From the NCBI GenBank assembly GCA_013400155.1, contig VXBM01001553.1:98512-162511 (forward strand): a stretch of DNA of 64,000 nt, read 5' to 3'. This document shows, piece after piece, positions 57,201-64,000 of this stretch. The DNA comes from Helopsaltes ochotensis. Its lineage: Eukaryota; Chordata; Aves; Passeriformes; Locustellidae. Position 1 is the first letter of the stretch. Each line of letters opens with the position of its first letter. A program made the position numbers and the translations under genes. The notes beneath the pieces were generated by a model. It was given only the letters and a program-made list of their open reading frames with translations. It searched no databases and was not told the DNA's origin.

Positions 57201-60200
57201 ATCAATATATAAAGCTACAAATTAGGTGGCTCTTAAAGTTGGCCTCTAACATTTTTCTTCTGCCTTAGAACTATGAGCTGGTACTCAGTGATGGACACTC
57301 TGATGTCATCCAGAGGACACCTGGAGGAAAAATGCCATTCCAAATCCGTTCCATGGGCATCTACCTGGTGGTTGATACTACTGTTGGTCTGATACTCATG
57401 TGGGACAAGAAAACCAGTATATTCATCAAACTTAGTCCCAGCTTTCAGGTATACTTCAAAAATGAAAACACAAATAAAATTAATTCTGTAACATATTCAT
57501 ATTTCCCTTCAAAGAAAGAGGGTGGAAATTTAGGAGAAGACTGTAACCAAAAGAACAGAAGTCATATCTTATTATCCTTGTTGTGTTGACTTTAATTGTG
57601 TACTATGCATTATCCTTAAATTAAATTATTCAGCAATGGCATAACAGCAACTTTATTGGTAGCTTTCTTCATGAAAAACCCTCACTGAAGAGATGTATTT
57701 AGGATCAGCTAGAACTAAATAGCTCAATACTCTAGAACAAAATCCATCAGTCTACTCCTTCTTCCTAACAACAAGTTAGAGACATCTCTTCATGAAAAGT
57801 GTTTTATGAAAATGTCCAATGCTGTTACTAAATAGGCATTAATAATCTTAAATAAGATGGTTACATAAGAGTCATCCTGAGGTCTGTTACTCATAGATAT
57901 TAAGAAATTGTACCTTACCTTGTCATTTTGTTTGTTTACCCTGATGCAGGGCCATGTCTGTGGACTCTGTGGAAACTATGATGGCAATGGAAATAATGAC
58001 TTCACTACCCGCAGTCAGTCTGTGGTAGGAAATGTGCTGGAGTTTGCCAATAGCTGGAAAGTGTCTTCTAGTTGCCCAAATGCCAATCGCACACAGGATC
58101 CATGCACTGCAAATCCATACAGGAAAGCCTGGGCACAGAAGCAATGCAGCATCATTACCAGTGAAGTGTTTGCAAGGTGTCACTCACAGGTATGACAAAA
58201 AAATTTAGTCTTAAATTCTTGACAAAATTATTACATCCATTTTTATGTGAAGTAGATTAAAAAATACTCTAAATTACATTTTGTCATGCTTGACAAAGTG
58301 AAGTTAGGCCAAGTTCCTGCATAGAGAGACCGCATAGAGGTATTTTCACTTTCATTTTCTCAGGTTTTGTGTTGAGCAAGAACACTAAGGAAATTGTTTG
58401 TTTTGGTTGGTTTGTTTGTTGTTCATAGAAGGAACAACAGTAGATAGATTTCAAGATGTGTTTATTTTCTAATGGCATTATTTTATACTAATATAAATAT
58501 CAGCCACGTGATATGTATGACTGTGCTAGCTTGTAGTAATTACCAGTATTTTGTAACTGTCTTCAACATCAAACAGTTCTTAATATTGCAGCTTACTAGC
58601 AACAGCTTTTTCTAGAGAAAATTCTACATTTTCCTCTTGATTTTTCAAAGCATTCTTATGATTTCTTCCTTTCTTAGCTTTTTCACATACAGAGCTGTGA
58701 GATATTTTACTCAGCTATTTTAGGACAGTGCAAAGAGAACAAGGGCATGAAAACTTGAATGTTTTCTCCATCAGGTTGAACCAAATGAATATTACCAAGC
58801 ATGTGTGGATGACGCTTGTGCCTGTGACACTGGAGGAGACTGTGAATGTTTCTGCACAGCAGTAGCTGCCTACGCTCAAGCATGCAATGAGCTGGACATC
58901 TGCATATCATGGAGAACGCCATCCATTTGTCGTGAGTTTCAACCCACTACTTTTTTAAGGGGTTCAGAGGGAAAGAAAACGGAAGGAGGAAAAAGGAAAC
59001 AAAGTAGAAAAAGAAAGGAAGGATAAAATTGTATTTCTAAGAGGCACAGCTCTATTCTTAAAAAACAGAACCCAAAAAACACCTTAAAAACCCCAAGCAG
59101 TTGGCTAAATCAGTAGAAGACAATCTATCTTAGTAAAATGAAACCACAGGTAATAATTTTACAAGGGGTGTGGTTAGCATCAAGTTAATTAGACAATCAT
59201 GGCACACTACTGGTGAAATACAATATTTTATTACACGGCCACCTGTCTGCATCAGGCTCCATGTAAATAAAATTAGTGCATGCTGGCTAAGATCATTGTT
59301 TCAGTCAACTGCTTTTTCATGTTTAATCTGTAACTCTGTTCTATGATGTATATATTTATTGGTGTTAAAAGGTTTTAGAAATATAACAATTGTGCTGTGT
59401 TAGCAATAATATATTGTTCACTACCTATGTGATTATGCTGATCCCATTGGATTTTTACCTAGAAAAACTGAAGCAGTGTAAAGCTAAAATATCAAAGATA
59501 TTTTTCTGACATTTCTTCTTCTAGCTCTCTTCTGTGATTACTATAATCCACAAGGGGAATGTGAATGGCACTACAAGCCATGTGGAGCACCTTGTATGAA
59601 GACCTGCAATAATCCAAGTGGAAAATGCCTTCATGAGATGAGGGGCTTGGAAGGTAAACATGATTATGCATATCTCCTGCTACTTGAAAGGTTAAAATTC
59701 AGTATGGTGAACGACATTTGTATTATTCAGTGTAGGATATGGTTGCACTAGAAATTACAAGATGAGATTTTCTAATTAGTATTGTATTCCCTAATGGATT
59801 ATGTACTTGTTTGGAGTGAAGATGTGGACAAAATACTCCAAAGCATAATGTGCAATCAAAGGAATAGCAGTTAGAGTCTGAAATTCCACTTACCATGTGG
59901 GACATCATGGGAAAAGCATATATGAGTGTAGAGTTACTTATACTTATGAAAGGCCTAGTGTCAACTTGACTCTTTTTATTGCAGGCTGCTATCCACAATG
60001 TCCAAAGAATAAGCCCTATTTTGATGAGGAAACCATGACCTGTGTTGCTAATTGTGGTTGTTATGAAGATGGAAAAAATTACAAACCAGGAATGGAGATG
60101 CCATCAAAGCAGAATTGTGAATCATGGTAGGATTAAAGAAACTCTTAAAATAGAGTTTAAAATTGTGGAACATAATTCATCACACATAAAATTTGTTATT

Positions 60201-63200
60201 TACCAACAGAACTAGGCCAGTCAGAGGCTGATGCACAATGTCTAATTTTCTTCCCTTCCCAGGAAATTAAATGATAACATAGTGAAGCATTTTATCATCA
60301 AGAGATTTAATAAAGTCCTTTCAATTTATTATCATAATTGTTAAATTAAGTGAACACTTAATTTAACACTTAAAATAATTTTAGCTAGGGAATAGTCTGA
60401 GAACTTTAAAAAAGATATACCTAAACTCATCATGTGAAATTCCTTACAAGTTAGCAGCCAACTCATCTATGTTGTTTTGTGCTTGTTTCTGTTATTGCAC
60501 TAGTACTTGCACAGTTGCAAGAGTCAGGACATATTCTCCAGCATTACTGGTGACAAGTGCTGCTAAGCCTTCTGTAAGGCTTAAGTACAGAGTTAGCAAA
60601 ACCAATTGTGAAGCAGTTGTGTTAAGATAGCTTTAAAGTAGCTGTGCTTAAATACAGTAAGCAGTGCAATCTGAATTGCAAATTCTTAAGCCAAAGCCAG
60701 CTTGGAGCTAAACCAACTTTCTTGGCAGGTTTTCCACTTCATAAATGCCTTTTCGTGTATTATCTAGGCCATTAACAGCACTAAACTTAACCCATTAAAT
60801 ACATATCTAAATTTCAGTTTATCCAGTGTATAGACGTCCTTAGTTCCTTTAAATAAATACATCAAGATTCAGTTCTTAACAGATAATATGCCCTTAAAAC
60901 CAGAATTCTTTTTACATATTTTGGAAGCCTGCTGGAAATTCACTGTGTACACTACCTCAACATCTGTGGTAGTCATCCTTTATATATATCCTTTTAAATG
61001 TAAGTGATATATTTACTATGCTTCTCCCTTCCAAAAAAAAAAAATAGCTCTACTGGGGAGATAGCAATATTTCAAATCATCCATCTCACATCTTTTGTCC
61101 TGTTCCCAAAAGCACTGGTAGGGATGCTGCATTTTTTATATGTTGGCTCAACGAAGAGCTACCTTTCTTGCCAGAGAACTTATGAAGATACCTAACCTGA
61201 CTTTGTACAGCAGAACTGACTATCTAACTCAGAGAAGATAGGGTCATTTTACATTTAAACACACAATGAATAACAAAGGACTGATAGAAGAAAAATGAAA
61301 ACAAAAAAATGATGTCACAAACTAGTATGTCCACATTCATAATCTATTTTTTGTTTTTCAGTGAATGCACAATTCATGGCAAAAAATGCAGATATGATGA
61401 ACATGGTAAGTTGATGAAGTTGTTTCTATATTAATAAGACACATTTAGGGTACTCTGTGTTTCAGATAGCGAGGAATAACATCCTGTTGTAATCTACAGA
61501 ATGTGTCTGCATTTATGAGGGGCAGAAATACAACTACAAGGATGTGGTCTACAATACTACAGACGGCATAGGATGGTGTATTGTTGCAATCTGTGGTCCC
61601 AATGGAACAATTCAAAGGTTTATCCATGAGTGCCACACCTCAACATCACCCACAACAGCAACGACATTTCACTTCAGCTCTACACCACCTACCACTACTT
61701 CCACAGGTACATCCTTTGTAGCCCATAAGAATGTATTCTCTTGTTTAGTGACAAAAATATATTTTACAGTACAAAGTGGATTGCTCAGATATCGGCATTG
61801 AGATAATTAAATTTGGGGTTTTAGAATTTCTGTACAGCATACTTCAGGTTGGGAATCTCTAGTTACTCTAGGCATATATTGTTTTATGAAATCAGTATTC
61901 AGTATAAAATAGATGTTTTGAAATTACAGGAACTATCAGCATTGCTGGAATTCAGCAGCTGTTTTCCATCTATTTTATAATGAGAATTCATCTACAAAAG
62001 CTCTCCAACCACTAAATGGTTTCTTAAGATCAGAGCTAAAATACAAAGTGTAAGGATGCTTGAAATGGAGGAGCAAAGACAATGCAGTGAGGAGTCAAAT
62101 GATTTGGAAGAAAGAGGTAGCTATGGATCTTGATGCATACACTAAATCTTACTCTTTCCACTGATTTTAATGCATTCCAGAGAGACTAGTATATACAGAA
62201 GCAAGATACAACCAAAGTAAATATATTCAACCAAATGCAAACCAAGTAAGAGTTGTTTCTTTTCCAGAGTGTATAAATTAGACCTGAACCTCATTTCAGC
62301 ACCTTGTAACACATATTTAGTATTCTCTGGGGAAGTGACAGTTCCAAGTATGTCACTACATTAAATTGCAGGGTAATGGATTTTCTGTTCTACAGTATAC
62401 TAAATTATATGTATAATAAACTGATGCACTACAGGAGCCTAATGCAAGTAAAAGAACATTAGGAAAATGGCCAGTGCATTTAAAATAACAAAAAAAGTAT
62501 CTGCAGGAATTGATTCTTAATTTCATGGTCTCCTCCTTTTCTCCTTCACAGTGTCACCAACTACATCAGTGTGTGTTCATGAAGTCTGTGAGTGGTCAGA
62601 ATGGTATGACGGGAGTCTACAAACCCCTGGCTACGATGGGGGAGATTTTGAAACGTTTGAGGATTTACGAGCTAAAGGTTATGCAGTTTGTAAAGCCCCA
62701 AGGGCTGTTGAATGCAGAGCAGAAAAGTTTCCTGATATACCACTGAAAGACCTTGGCCAAAAAGTCGAATGCAGTACAACACAGGGACTTATATGTTATA
62801 ACAAGGATCAAATTTCAACTATGTGCAACAACTACGAAATCAGAATCTACTGTTGTGTTTTTGTACCATGCTCTTCCACGACGACATTCAGCACATCGAC
62901 CCCAGTCACAACTACAACTCTGAAAGAAACGTCTACTGAAACAACATATTCATTTACTACAACTTCAACTACTAAAGAAACAACAACCACAACTAAAATG
63001 ACAACACCTGTCACCACACCGTCTTCAACAATTCCTCTTTGTTTTACAGAGAAATGTTACTGGTCAAGATGGTACGATGCCAGTTACCCAGGCTCAGGTT
63101 ATGATGACGGAGATTTTGATACCATTCAGAACATTAAAAAAAAAGGATACAGTGTCTGTGACAACAGAAAGGATGTGGAATGTAGAGCAGTGCGGTTCCC

Positions 63201-64000
63201 TAATACACCATATCCTCTCCTAGAGCAACACATAACGTGTAACACAGAAGAAGGGTTAACATGTTACAATAAAGATCAACTGCCACCTATTTGCTATAAT
63301 TATGAACTAAGATTTAAATGCTGCATAAATATACCAGTACCATGCGAAACAACCACAGAAAGCCTTACTACAACAACACCAACATATATCTCAATTACGA
63401 CATCAAAAAAAGGACCAACAACTCTAAGCTTGCAAACAAAACACAAGACAACAACAGAATACACAGTCCCACCAAACACCGATTACATACATACCAGGAC
63501 AACACCAAAACCAAGTACACAAACTCGCACACAAACAACCTCTACAACACTGGAAAGCAGCACACCGGAACAAACCACAACATATTCGACCACCCCCTGT
63601 CAACCCGAAGTGTGCGCCTGGAGCGAATGGTTTGACGTTGACTTCCCCTCCTCGGGGCCCAACCAGGGAGACTTTGAAACCTACCAGCACATCCGCGCCG
63701 CCGGCAAGCGAGTGTGCCGGCAGCCAAAGGAGATCGAGTGCCGGGCGGAGGACTACCCCGACGTAGCCATCCAGCAGGTGGGACAGGTCGTGCAGTGCGA
63801 CGTCCACTTTGGACTGGTGTGCAAGAACGAGGACCAGACGGGCAAATTCAAGATGTGCCTCAACTACAAGATCCGCGTGCTCTGCTGCACGCCCAACTAC
63901 AACTGCTCATTCCCCACCACCACCACCAGCCCCACCACCACCACCAGCACGCCGAGCACAACGACCCCGTCCTCCACCCCAGTCACCACCTCCACCACCA
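39130..64000 (+). CDS. MUC5AC: Gel-forming mucin, MUC5AC/MUC5B type; 5' half, 30 exons, runs off the right edge
   Basis: Secreted polymeric mucin that forms mucus gel at epithelial surfaces. Seen: 30 exons join with unbroken phase into about 1793 residues with no stop. The order is signal peptide, D1, D2, D', D3, TIL/Cys-rich modules, a short PTS piece, then CysD1-linker-CysD2-linker-CysD3-PTS. All three D modules keep CGLC (residues 182-185, 544-547, 1008-1011). Family knowledge: D modules drive assembly of disulfide-linked multimers, CysD domains cross-link or space the network, and PTS tracts carry O-glycans. D2 and D' resemble mammalian MUC5AC (GAGCQKSC, KLSCIG), while CysD1 and the end of D3 resemble MUC5B (VYNTTDG, HEVCEW). 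Chicken ovomucin alpha, usually named MUC5B, lacks CysD domains and differs in sequence, so MUC5AC is preferred, with moderate certainty on the paralogue. No frameshift or lost exon was seen. The D4-to-cystine-knot half lies outside the window. Confidence 0.93.
39960..40390. other. GC-rich island inside intron 1
   Basis: Markedly richer in G and C than the rest of intron 1, with a 130-codon open frame on the minus strand (39934-40326) and shorter ones on the plus strand. No repeat family, domain or CpG density typical of a promoter is obvious. Could be an unrecognised repeat, an enhancer, or an old insertion. Confidence 0.5.
40895..40954. repeat. Short tandem duplication in intron 1
   Basis: Two adjacent copies of a 28-base unit starting GGTCATCATGG and ending TCTTTGATT; the second copy carries a 4-base insertion (TTGG) and a few changes. 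Confidence 0.8.
42045..42104 (+). CDS. MUC5AC: Exon 2: propeptide linker before D1
   Basis: The acceptor is a pyrimidine-rich tract ending in ACCAG; the donor is AAGG|GTAAGT. Residues 25-44 are a low-cysteine linker (VLKSQG then VTIIPPFQNTLKVK) like the variable segment between signal peptide and D1 in mammalian MUC5AC/5B, but shorter. Phase 1 on both sides. The 946-bp intron 2 holds only an (AT)n run near 42295 and otherwise nothing I recognise. Confidence 0.85.
42295..42309. repeat. (AT)n run in intron 2
   Basis: ATATATATATATATA simple repeat. Confidence 0.8.
43051..43312 (+). CDS. MUC5AC: Exon 3: start of von Willebrand D1
   Basis: Residues 45-131. AGNPSHNGRVCSTWGNFHFK and TFDGD open the first VWD module as in mammalian MUC5AC/5B, followed by CNYIF and YEDFNIQIRR. 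NAT is a possible N-glycosylation site. The donor is AAATT|GTACGT, fixed by phase with exon 4. The following 982-bp intron 3 shows nothing recognisable. Confidence 0.93.
44295..44409 (+). CDS. MUC5AC: Exon 4: D1 continued
   Basis: Residues 132-170, including MPYSHMGVLIE and LGLTFLWNGHDALL, the beta-strand region of VWD1; LTFLWNG matches MUC5B best. Acceptor CTCCAG, donor CTG|GTAAGA, ending in phase 0. The 422-bp intron 4 ends in a run of nine C (44802-44810) inside its pyrimidine tract. Confidence 0.92.
44832..44922 (+). CDS. MUC5AC: Exon 5: D1 CGLC motif
   Basis: Residues 171-200. VELDKKYANQTCGLCGDFNG carries the D1 CGLC motif (182-185), which family knowledge links to disulfide exchange during multimer assembly, and an NQT glycosylation sequon. 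Donor GGGA|GTAAGT. The 383-bp intron 5 holds nothing recognised. Confidence 0.94.
45306..45418 (+). CDS. MUC5AC: Exon 6: D1 to C8-1 link
   Basis: Residues 201-238. LTPIQFGNRQKMDGPTEQC is a signature conserved in MUC5AC/5B, ending in NCS and REF. Acceptor TTTTACAG, donor TTT|GTAAGA. The 467-bp intron 6 holds nothing recognised. Confidence 0.93.
45886..46102 (+). CDS. MUC5AC: Exon 7: C8-1 module
   Basis: Residues 239-310. The eight-cysteine module is intact, with ETCIQDLCHCDS and then AEYSRQCAHAGGQPLNWR, the latter closest to mammalian MUC5B. Acceptor CTTCCTAG, donor TGCC|GTGAGT. The 323-bp intron 7 holds nothing recognised. Confidence 0.93.
46426..46551 (+). CDS. MUC5AC: Exon 8: TIL-1 module, GC donor
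   Basis: Residues 311-352. CPFNMQYHECGSPCSDTCSN starts the first trypsin-inhibitor-like module. The donor is CCAG|GCAAGC, a non-canonical GC-AG site: joining here keeps phase 1 and gives the expected CPPG-MVFDD junction with exon 9, and no GT donor fits nearby. The intron is 1022 bp with no recognised content. Confidence 0.9.
47574..47691 (+). CDS. MUC5AC: Exon 9: TIL-1 / E-1 module
   Basis: Residues 353-391. FDDVNGGGCIPRRECHC followed by EGETYAPG is the usual end of TIL and start of the E module. Donor TG|GTAACA splits a Cys codon completed by exon 10. The 752-bp intron 9 is AT-rich with nothing recognised. Confidence 0.92.
48444..48582 (+). CDS. MUC5AC: Exon 10: start of D2
   Basis: Residues 392-438. 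CVGGEWSC closes the E module, CPGTCSIEGGSHISTFDEK opens VWD2, and GDCSYVLTK follows. Acceptor CATTTCAG, donor AAG|GTAAAA. The 1325-bp intron 10 contains a short possible CR1 end at 48951-48994. Confidence 0.93.
48951..48994 (-). mobile_element. Possible CR1 3' end in intron 10
   Basis: AGAATCACAAAATCTTAGAA then TAGAGATGGAATGAGATGAT resembles the reversed CR1 terminus (AATCACAGAATCATAGAATGG-like). Short and diverged. Confidence 0.35.
49908..50018 (+). CDS. MUC5AC: Exon 11: D2 continued
   Basis: Residues 439-475: LCDSNEFTVLGDIHKCGLTD then TETCLKG and VSLNGGQT, matching MUC5AC/5B VWD2. Phase 0 on both sides. The 392-bp intron 11 holds nothing recognised. Confidence 0.93.
50411..50480 (+). CDS. 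MUC5AC: Exon 12: D2 continued
   Basis: Residues 476-498, a short exon: NIVIQPSGSVFVNMIYTQLP then FSA. Acceptor GGACAG, donor GCAG|GTAAGT. The 789-bp intron 12 holds nothing recognised. Confidence 0.93.
51270..51407 (+). CDS. MUC5AC: Exon 13: D2 continued
   Basis: Residues 499-544. ANVTIFRPSSFFII is nearly identical to mammalian MUC5AC and includes an NVT sequon. The exon ends in KGQTC, the first Cys of the D2 CGLC motif. Donor TGTG|GTGAGT. Intron 13 is only 84 bp. Confidence 0.94.
51492..51656 (+). CDS. MUC5AC: Exon 14: D2 CGLC motif
   Basis: Residues 545-599. GLCGNFNDVQTDDFKTTSGV completes the D2 CGLC motif (544-547), followed by AFGNTWKTRADCPDAKNTFE. Acceptor CTCCTAG, donor AATG|GTAAGC. 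The 720-bp intron 14 holds nothing recognised. Confidence 0.94.
52377..52471 (+). CDS. MUC5AC: Exon 15: C8-2 module start
   Basis: Residues 600-631. DQYAQHWCGLLSDTTGPFAE is typical of the second C8 module; the GPF variant resembles MUC5AC. Ends in phase 0. The 959-bp intron 15 holds nothing recognised; open frames in it on both strands (about 52615-52902) have no homology I can see. Confidence 0.93.
53431..53557 (+). CDS. MUC5AC: Exon 16: C8-2 module end
   Basis: Residues 632-673. TCMFDTCNCEKSEDC followed by MCAALSSYVRACAAKGV is nearly invariant in MUC5AC and MUC5B. Donor TGCA|GTAAGT. The 549-bp intron 16 is AT-rich with nothing recognised. Confidence 0.96.
54107..54362 (+). CDS. MUC5AC: Exon 17: TIL-2 / E-2 (D' region)
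   Basis: Residues 674-758. CPKSLKYTYNVDSCQPTC, RSLSEPDVTC and VPVDGCTC form the TIL module; SSCPCYYKG and VVHDNGVVC begin E. Donor TG|GTAAGA. The 627-bp intron 17 holds nothing recognised. Confidence 0.95.
54990..55039 (+). CDS. MUC5AC: Exon 18: E-2 end, 50 bp
   Basis: Residues 759-775, one of the two shortest internal exons (50 bp): TCAYGKLSCIGEKPEP. KLSCIG matches mammalian MUC5AC more than MUC5B. Donor CCAG|GTAAAA. The 689-bp intron 18 contains a long A/C tract (55331-55450). Confidence 0.92.
55331..55450. repeat. 120-bp A/C low-complexity tract in intron 18
   Basis: Alternating runs of C (up to 13) and A (up to 12) with no T over most of its length. Strongly strand-asymmetric: the transcript would carry a C/A-rich segment about 280 bases upstream of the exon 19 acceptor. 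Confidence 0.85.
55729..55829 (+). CDS. MUC5AC: Exon 19: TIL' start
   Basis: Residues 776-809. VCVPPMVYVDCANVT followed by GAGCQKSCQTLDMEC; GAGCQKSC matches MUC5AC. The donor is TGT|GTAAGT. The next intron is only 126 bp, divisible by three, and has no in-frame stop (see findings). Confidence 0.94.
55956..56107 (+). CDS. MUC5AC: Exon 20: TIL' / E'
   Basis: Residues 810-859. YKTHCVSGCVCP, then GGCIAPEDCPCIHNG and GESIRVGC, as in D' of MUC5AC/5B. Acceptor CCTTACAG, donor TG|GTAAGA. The 530-bp intron 20 holds nothing recognised. Confidence 0.95.
56638..56776 (+). CDS. MUC5AC: Exon 21: start of D3
   Basis: Residues 860-906. CRNRKWQCSEEPCLETC, then YGDGHYNTFDGKRFDFEGDC opens VWD3, the module that links mucin N-termini through disulfides. 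Donor CAG|GTAACA. Intron 21 is 96 bp. Confidence 0.95.
56873..56986 (+). CDS. MUC5AC: Exon 22: D3 continued
   Basis: Residues 907-944. NYCGQQAMNQGTFRVITENI followed by PCGTTGTTCSKSIKVFLG, one of the most conserved MUC5AC/5B blocks. The donor chosen is GGT|GTAAGT, which keeps phase 0; the overlapping CTGG|GTGTAA would break it. Intron 22 is 282 bp. Confidence 0.95.
57269..57448 (+). CDS. MUC5AC: Exon 23: D3 continued
   Basis: Residues 945-1004. NYELVLSDG, then IRSMGIYLVVDTTVGLILMW and DKKTSIFIKLSPSFQ, closest to MUC5AC. Phase 0 on both sides. The 501-bp intron 23 holds nothing recognised. Confidence 0.95.
57950..58189 (+). CDS. MUC5AC: Exon 24: D3 CGLC motif and C8-3 start
   Basis: Residues 1005-1084. 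GHVCGLCGNYDGNGNNDFTT carries the D3 CGLC motif (1008-1011), followed by RSVVG-like SQSVVGNVLEFANSWK and AWAQKQCSII. NRT is a sequon. Donor CAG|GTATGA. The 585-bp intron 24 holds nothing recognised. Confidence 0.95.
58775..58931 (+). CDS. MUC5AC: Exon 25: C8-3 module
   Basis: Residues 1085-1136. ACVDDACACDTGGDCECFC then TAVAAYAQACNE and SWRTPSIC, nearly identical across MUC5AC/5B. Donor TGTC|GTGAGT. The 593-bp intron 25 holds nothing recognised. Confidence 0.96.
59525..59653 (+). CDS. MUC5AC: Exon 26: TIL-3
   Basis: Residues 1137-1179. LFCDYYNPQGECEWHYKPCG then KTCNNPSGKC and RGLEG, as in mammalian MUC5AC/5B. Donor GAAG|GTAAAC. Intron 26 is 331 bp with nothing recognised. Confidence 0.95.
59985..60126 (+). 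CDS. MUC5AC: Exon 27: Cys-rich segment after D3
   Basis: Residues 1180-1226. GCYPQCPKNKPYFDEETMTC followed by VANCGCYEDGKNYKPG; the CGCY form resembles MUC5B. Donor TG|GTAGGA. The 1235-bp intron 27 holds the perfect inverted repeat listed at 60341. Confidence 0.94.
60341..60366. repeat. Perfect 26-bp inverted repeat in intron 27
   Basis: TTAAATTAAGTG, AA, CACTTAATTTAA. Each arm contains TTAAGTG, a match to the NKX2-class homeodomain core, so the two sites face each other. A regulatory role is inference only. Confidence 0.7.
61362..61405 (+). CDS. MUC5AC: Exon 28: 44-bp exon
   Basis: Residues 1227-1241: ECTIHGKKCRYDEH, completing a Cys codon with exon 27 and running into ECVC of exon 29. The shortest exon found; phase on both sides supports it. 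Acceptor TTTTTCAG, donor CATG|GTAAGT. Intron 28 is 94 bp. Confidence 0.9.
61500..61706 (+). CDS. MUC5AC: Exon 29: end of D3 region and first PTS piece
   Basis: Residues 1242-1310. CVCIYEGQKYNYKD, VVYNTTDGIGWCIVAICG and PNGTIQRF (nearest MUC5B), then the Thr/Ser/Pro-rich piece HTSTSPTTATTFHFSSTPPT, which is O-glycosylation-type sequence. Donor ACAG|GTACAT. The 845-bp intron 29 holds nothing recognised. Confidence 0.93.
62552..64000 (+). CDS. MUC5AC: Exon 30: start of the large central exon (3 CysD domains and PTS), open at the edge
   Basis: Residues 1311-1793 and beyond. After acceptor CTTCACAG, one open frame runs to the window end. Parts: CysD1 62572-62871 (residues 1318-1417, WSEW), linker 62872-63039 (56 codons, Thr-rich), CysD2 63040-63345 (1474-1575, WSRW), linker 63346-63597 (84 codons), CysD3 63598-63906 (1660-1762, WSEW), then a Thr/Pro/Ser-only tract from 63907. 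Each CysD keeps the WxxW motif, a C-mannosylation site in mammalian mucins, the ECRAE-type block (CRAV in CysD2) and the terminal CC. In mammals this corresponds to the single very large central exon. Base composition changes sharply at about 63590 (see findings). Confidence 0.95.

Noticed and set aside
63318..63807. Open frames on both strands over linker 2 and CysD3
   Set aside because: Shadows of the mucin reading frame in Thr-rich and GC-rich sequence.
39130..64000. Assignment to ovomucin alpha, MUC2 or MUC6
   Set aside because: Ovomucin alpha lacks CysD domains and differs in sequence; MUC6 lacks CysD; the D-module signatures match MUC5AC/5B more closely than MUC2.
1..64000. CRISPR arrays, tRNA, rRNA, operon signals
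   Set aside because: None seen; the window is vertebrate nuclear DNA.

Overview
The window looks like bird nuclear DNA. It is AT-rich, its dispersed repeats are CR1 retrotransposons (including the 3'-terminal ATTCTATGATTCTATGA-like octamer repeats at about 26040 and 37870), and it carries the 5' half of one large, intron-rich gel-forming mucin gene on the plus strand. I see no bacterial or organellar features, no tRNA or rRNA, and no CRISPR.

Layout. Positions 1-38900 are intergenic. I find no convincing gene there, only CR1 fragments (9461-9733, 11610-12157 reversed, a likely one at 14391, 25996-26057, 37651-37888), a 70-base T homopolymer (12998-13067), an (ACAA)n microsatellite (34327-34375), AT-rich and A/C-rich simple sequence, and several short perfect inverted repeats. 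A TATA promoter lies at 39055, and the mucin gene runs from its start codon at 39130 beyond the right edge.

The mucin. I resolved 30 coding exons by eye, using splice sites, unbroken reading phase across all 29 introns, and match to the family. Together they encode about 1793 residues: a signal peptide, the von Willebrand D1, D2, D' and D3 assemblies (each of the three D modules keeps its CGLC motif, at residues 182, 544 and 1008), C8 and TIL modules, then a Thr/Ser/Pro-rich stretch. The last exon (62552 to the edge) is the start of the large central exon. It holds three CysD (WxxW) domains separated by two short Thr-rich linkers, and begins a PTS tract at the edge. The C-terminal half (remaining PTS/CysD, D4, C domains, cystine knot) is outside the window. 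The product fits MUC5AC/MUC5B. I favour MUC5AC because the avian gene usually called MUC5B is ovomucin alpha, which differs in sequence and has no CysD domains, but some segments here resemble mammalian MUC5B more.

Most notable observations: an abrupt jump in third-position GC between the second and third CysD domains within one exon (about 32% to about 84% by hand count); a 126-base intron (intron 19) that is a multiple of three and open in frame; a GC-AG intron (intron 8); a perfect 26-base inverted repeat in intron 27 containing two opposed NKX2-like sites; a GC-rich island in intron 1; and a 39-kb gene-empty flank upstream of the promoter.
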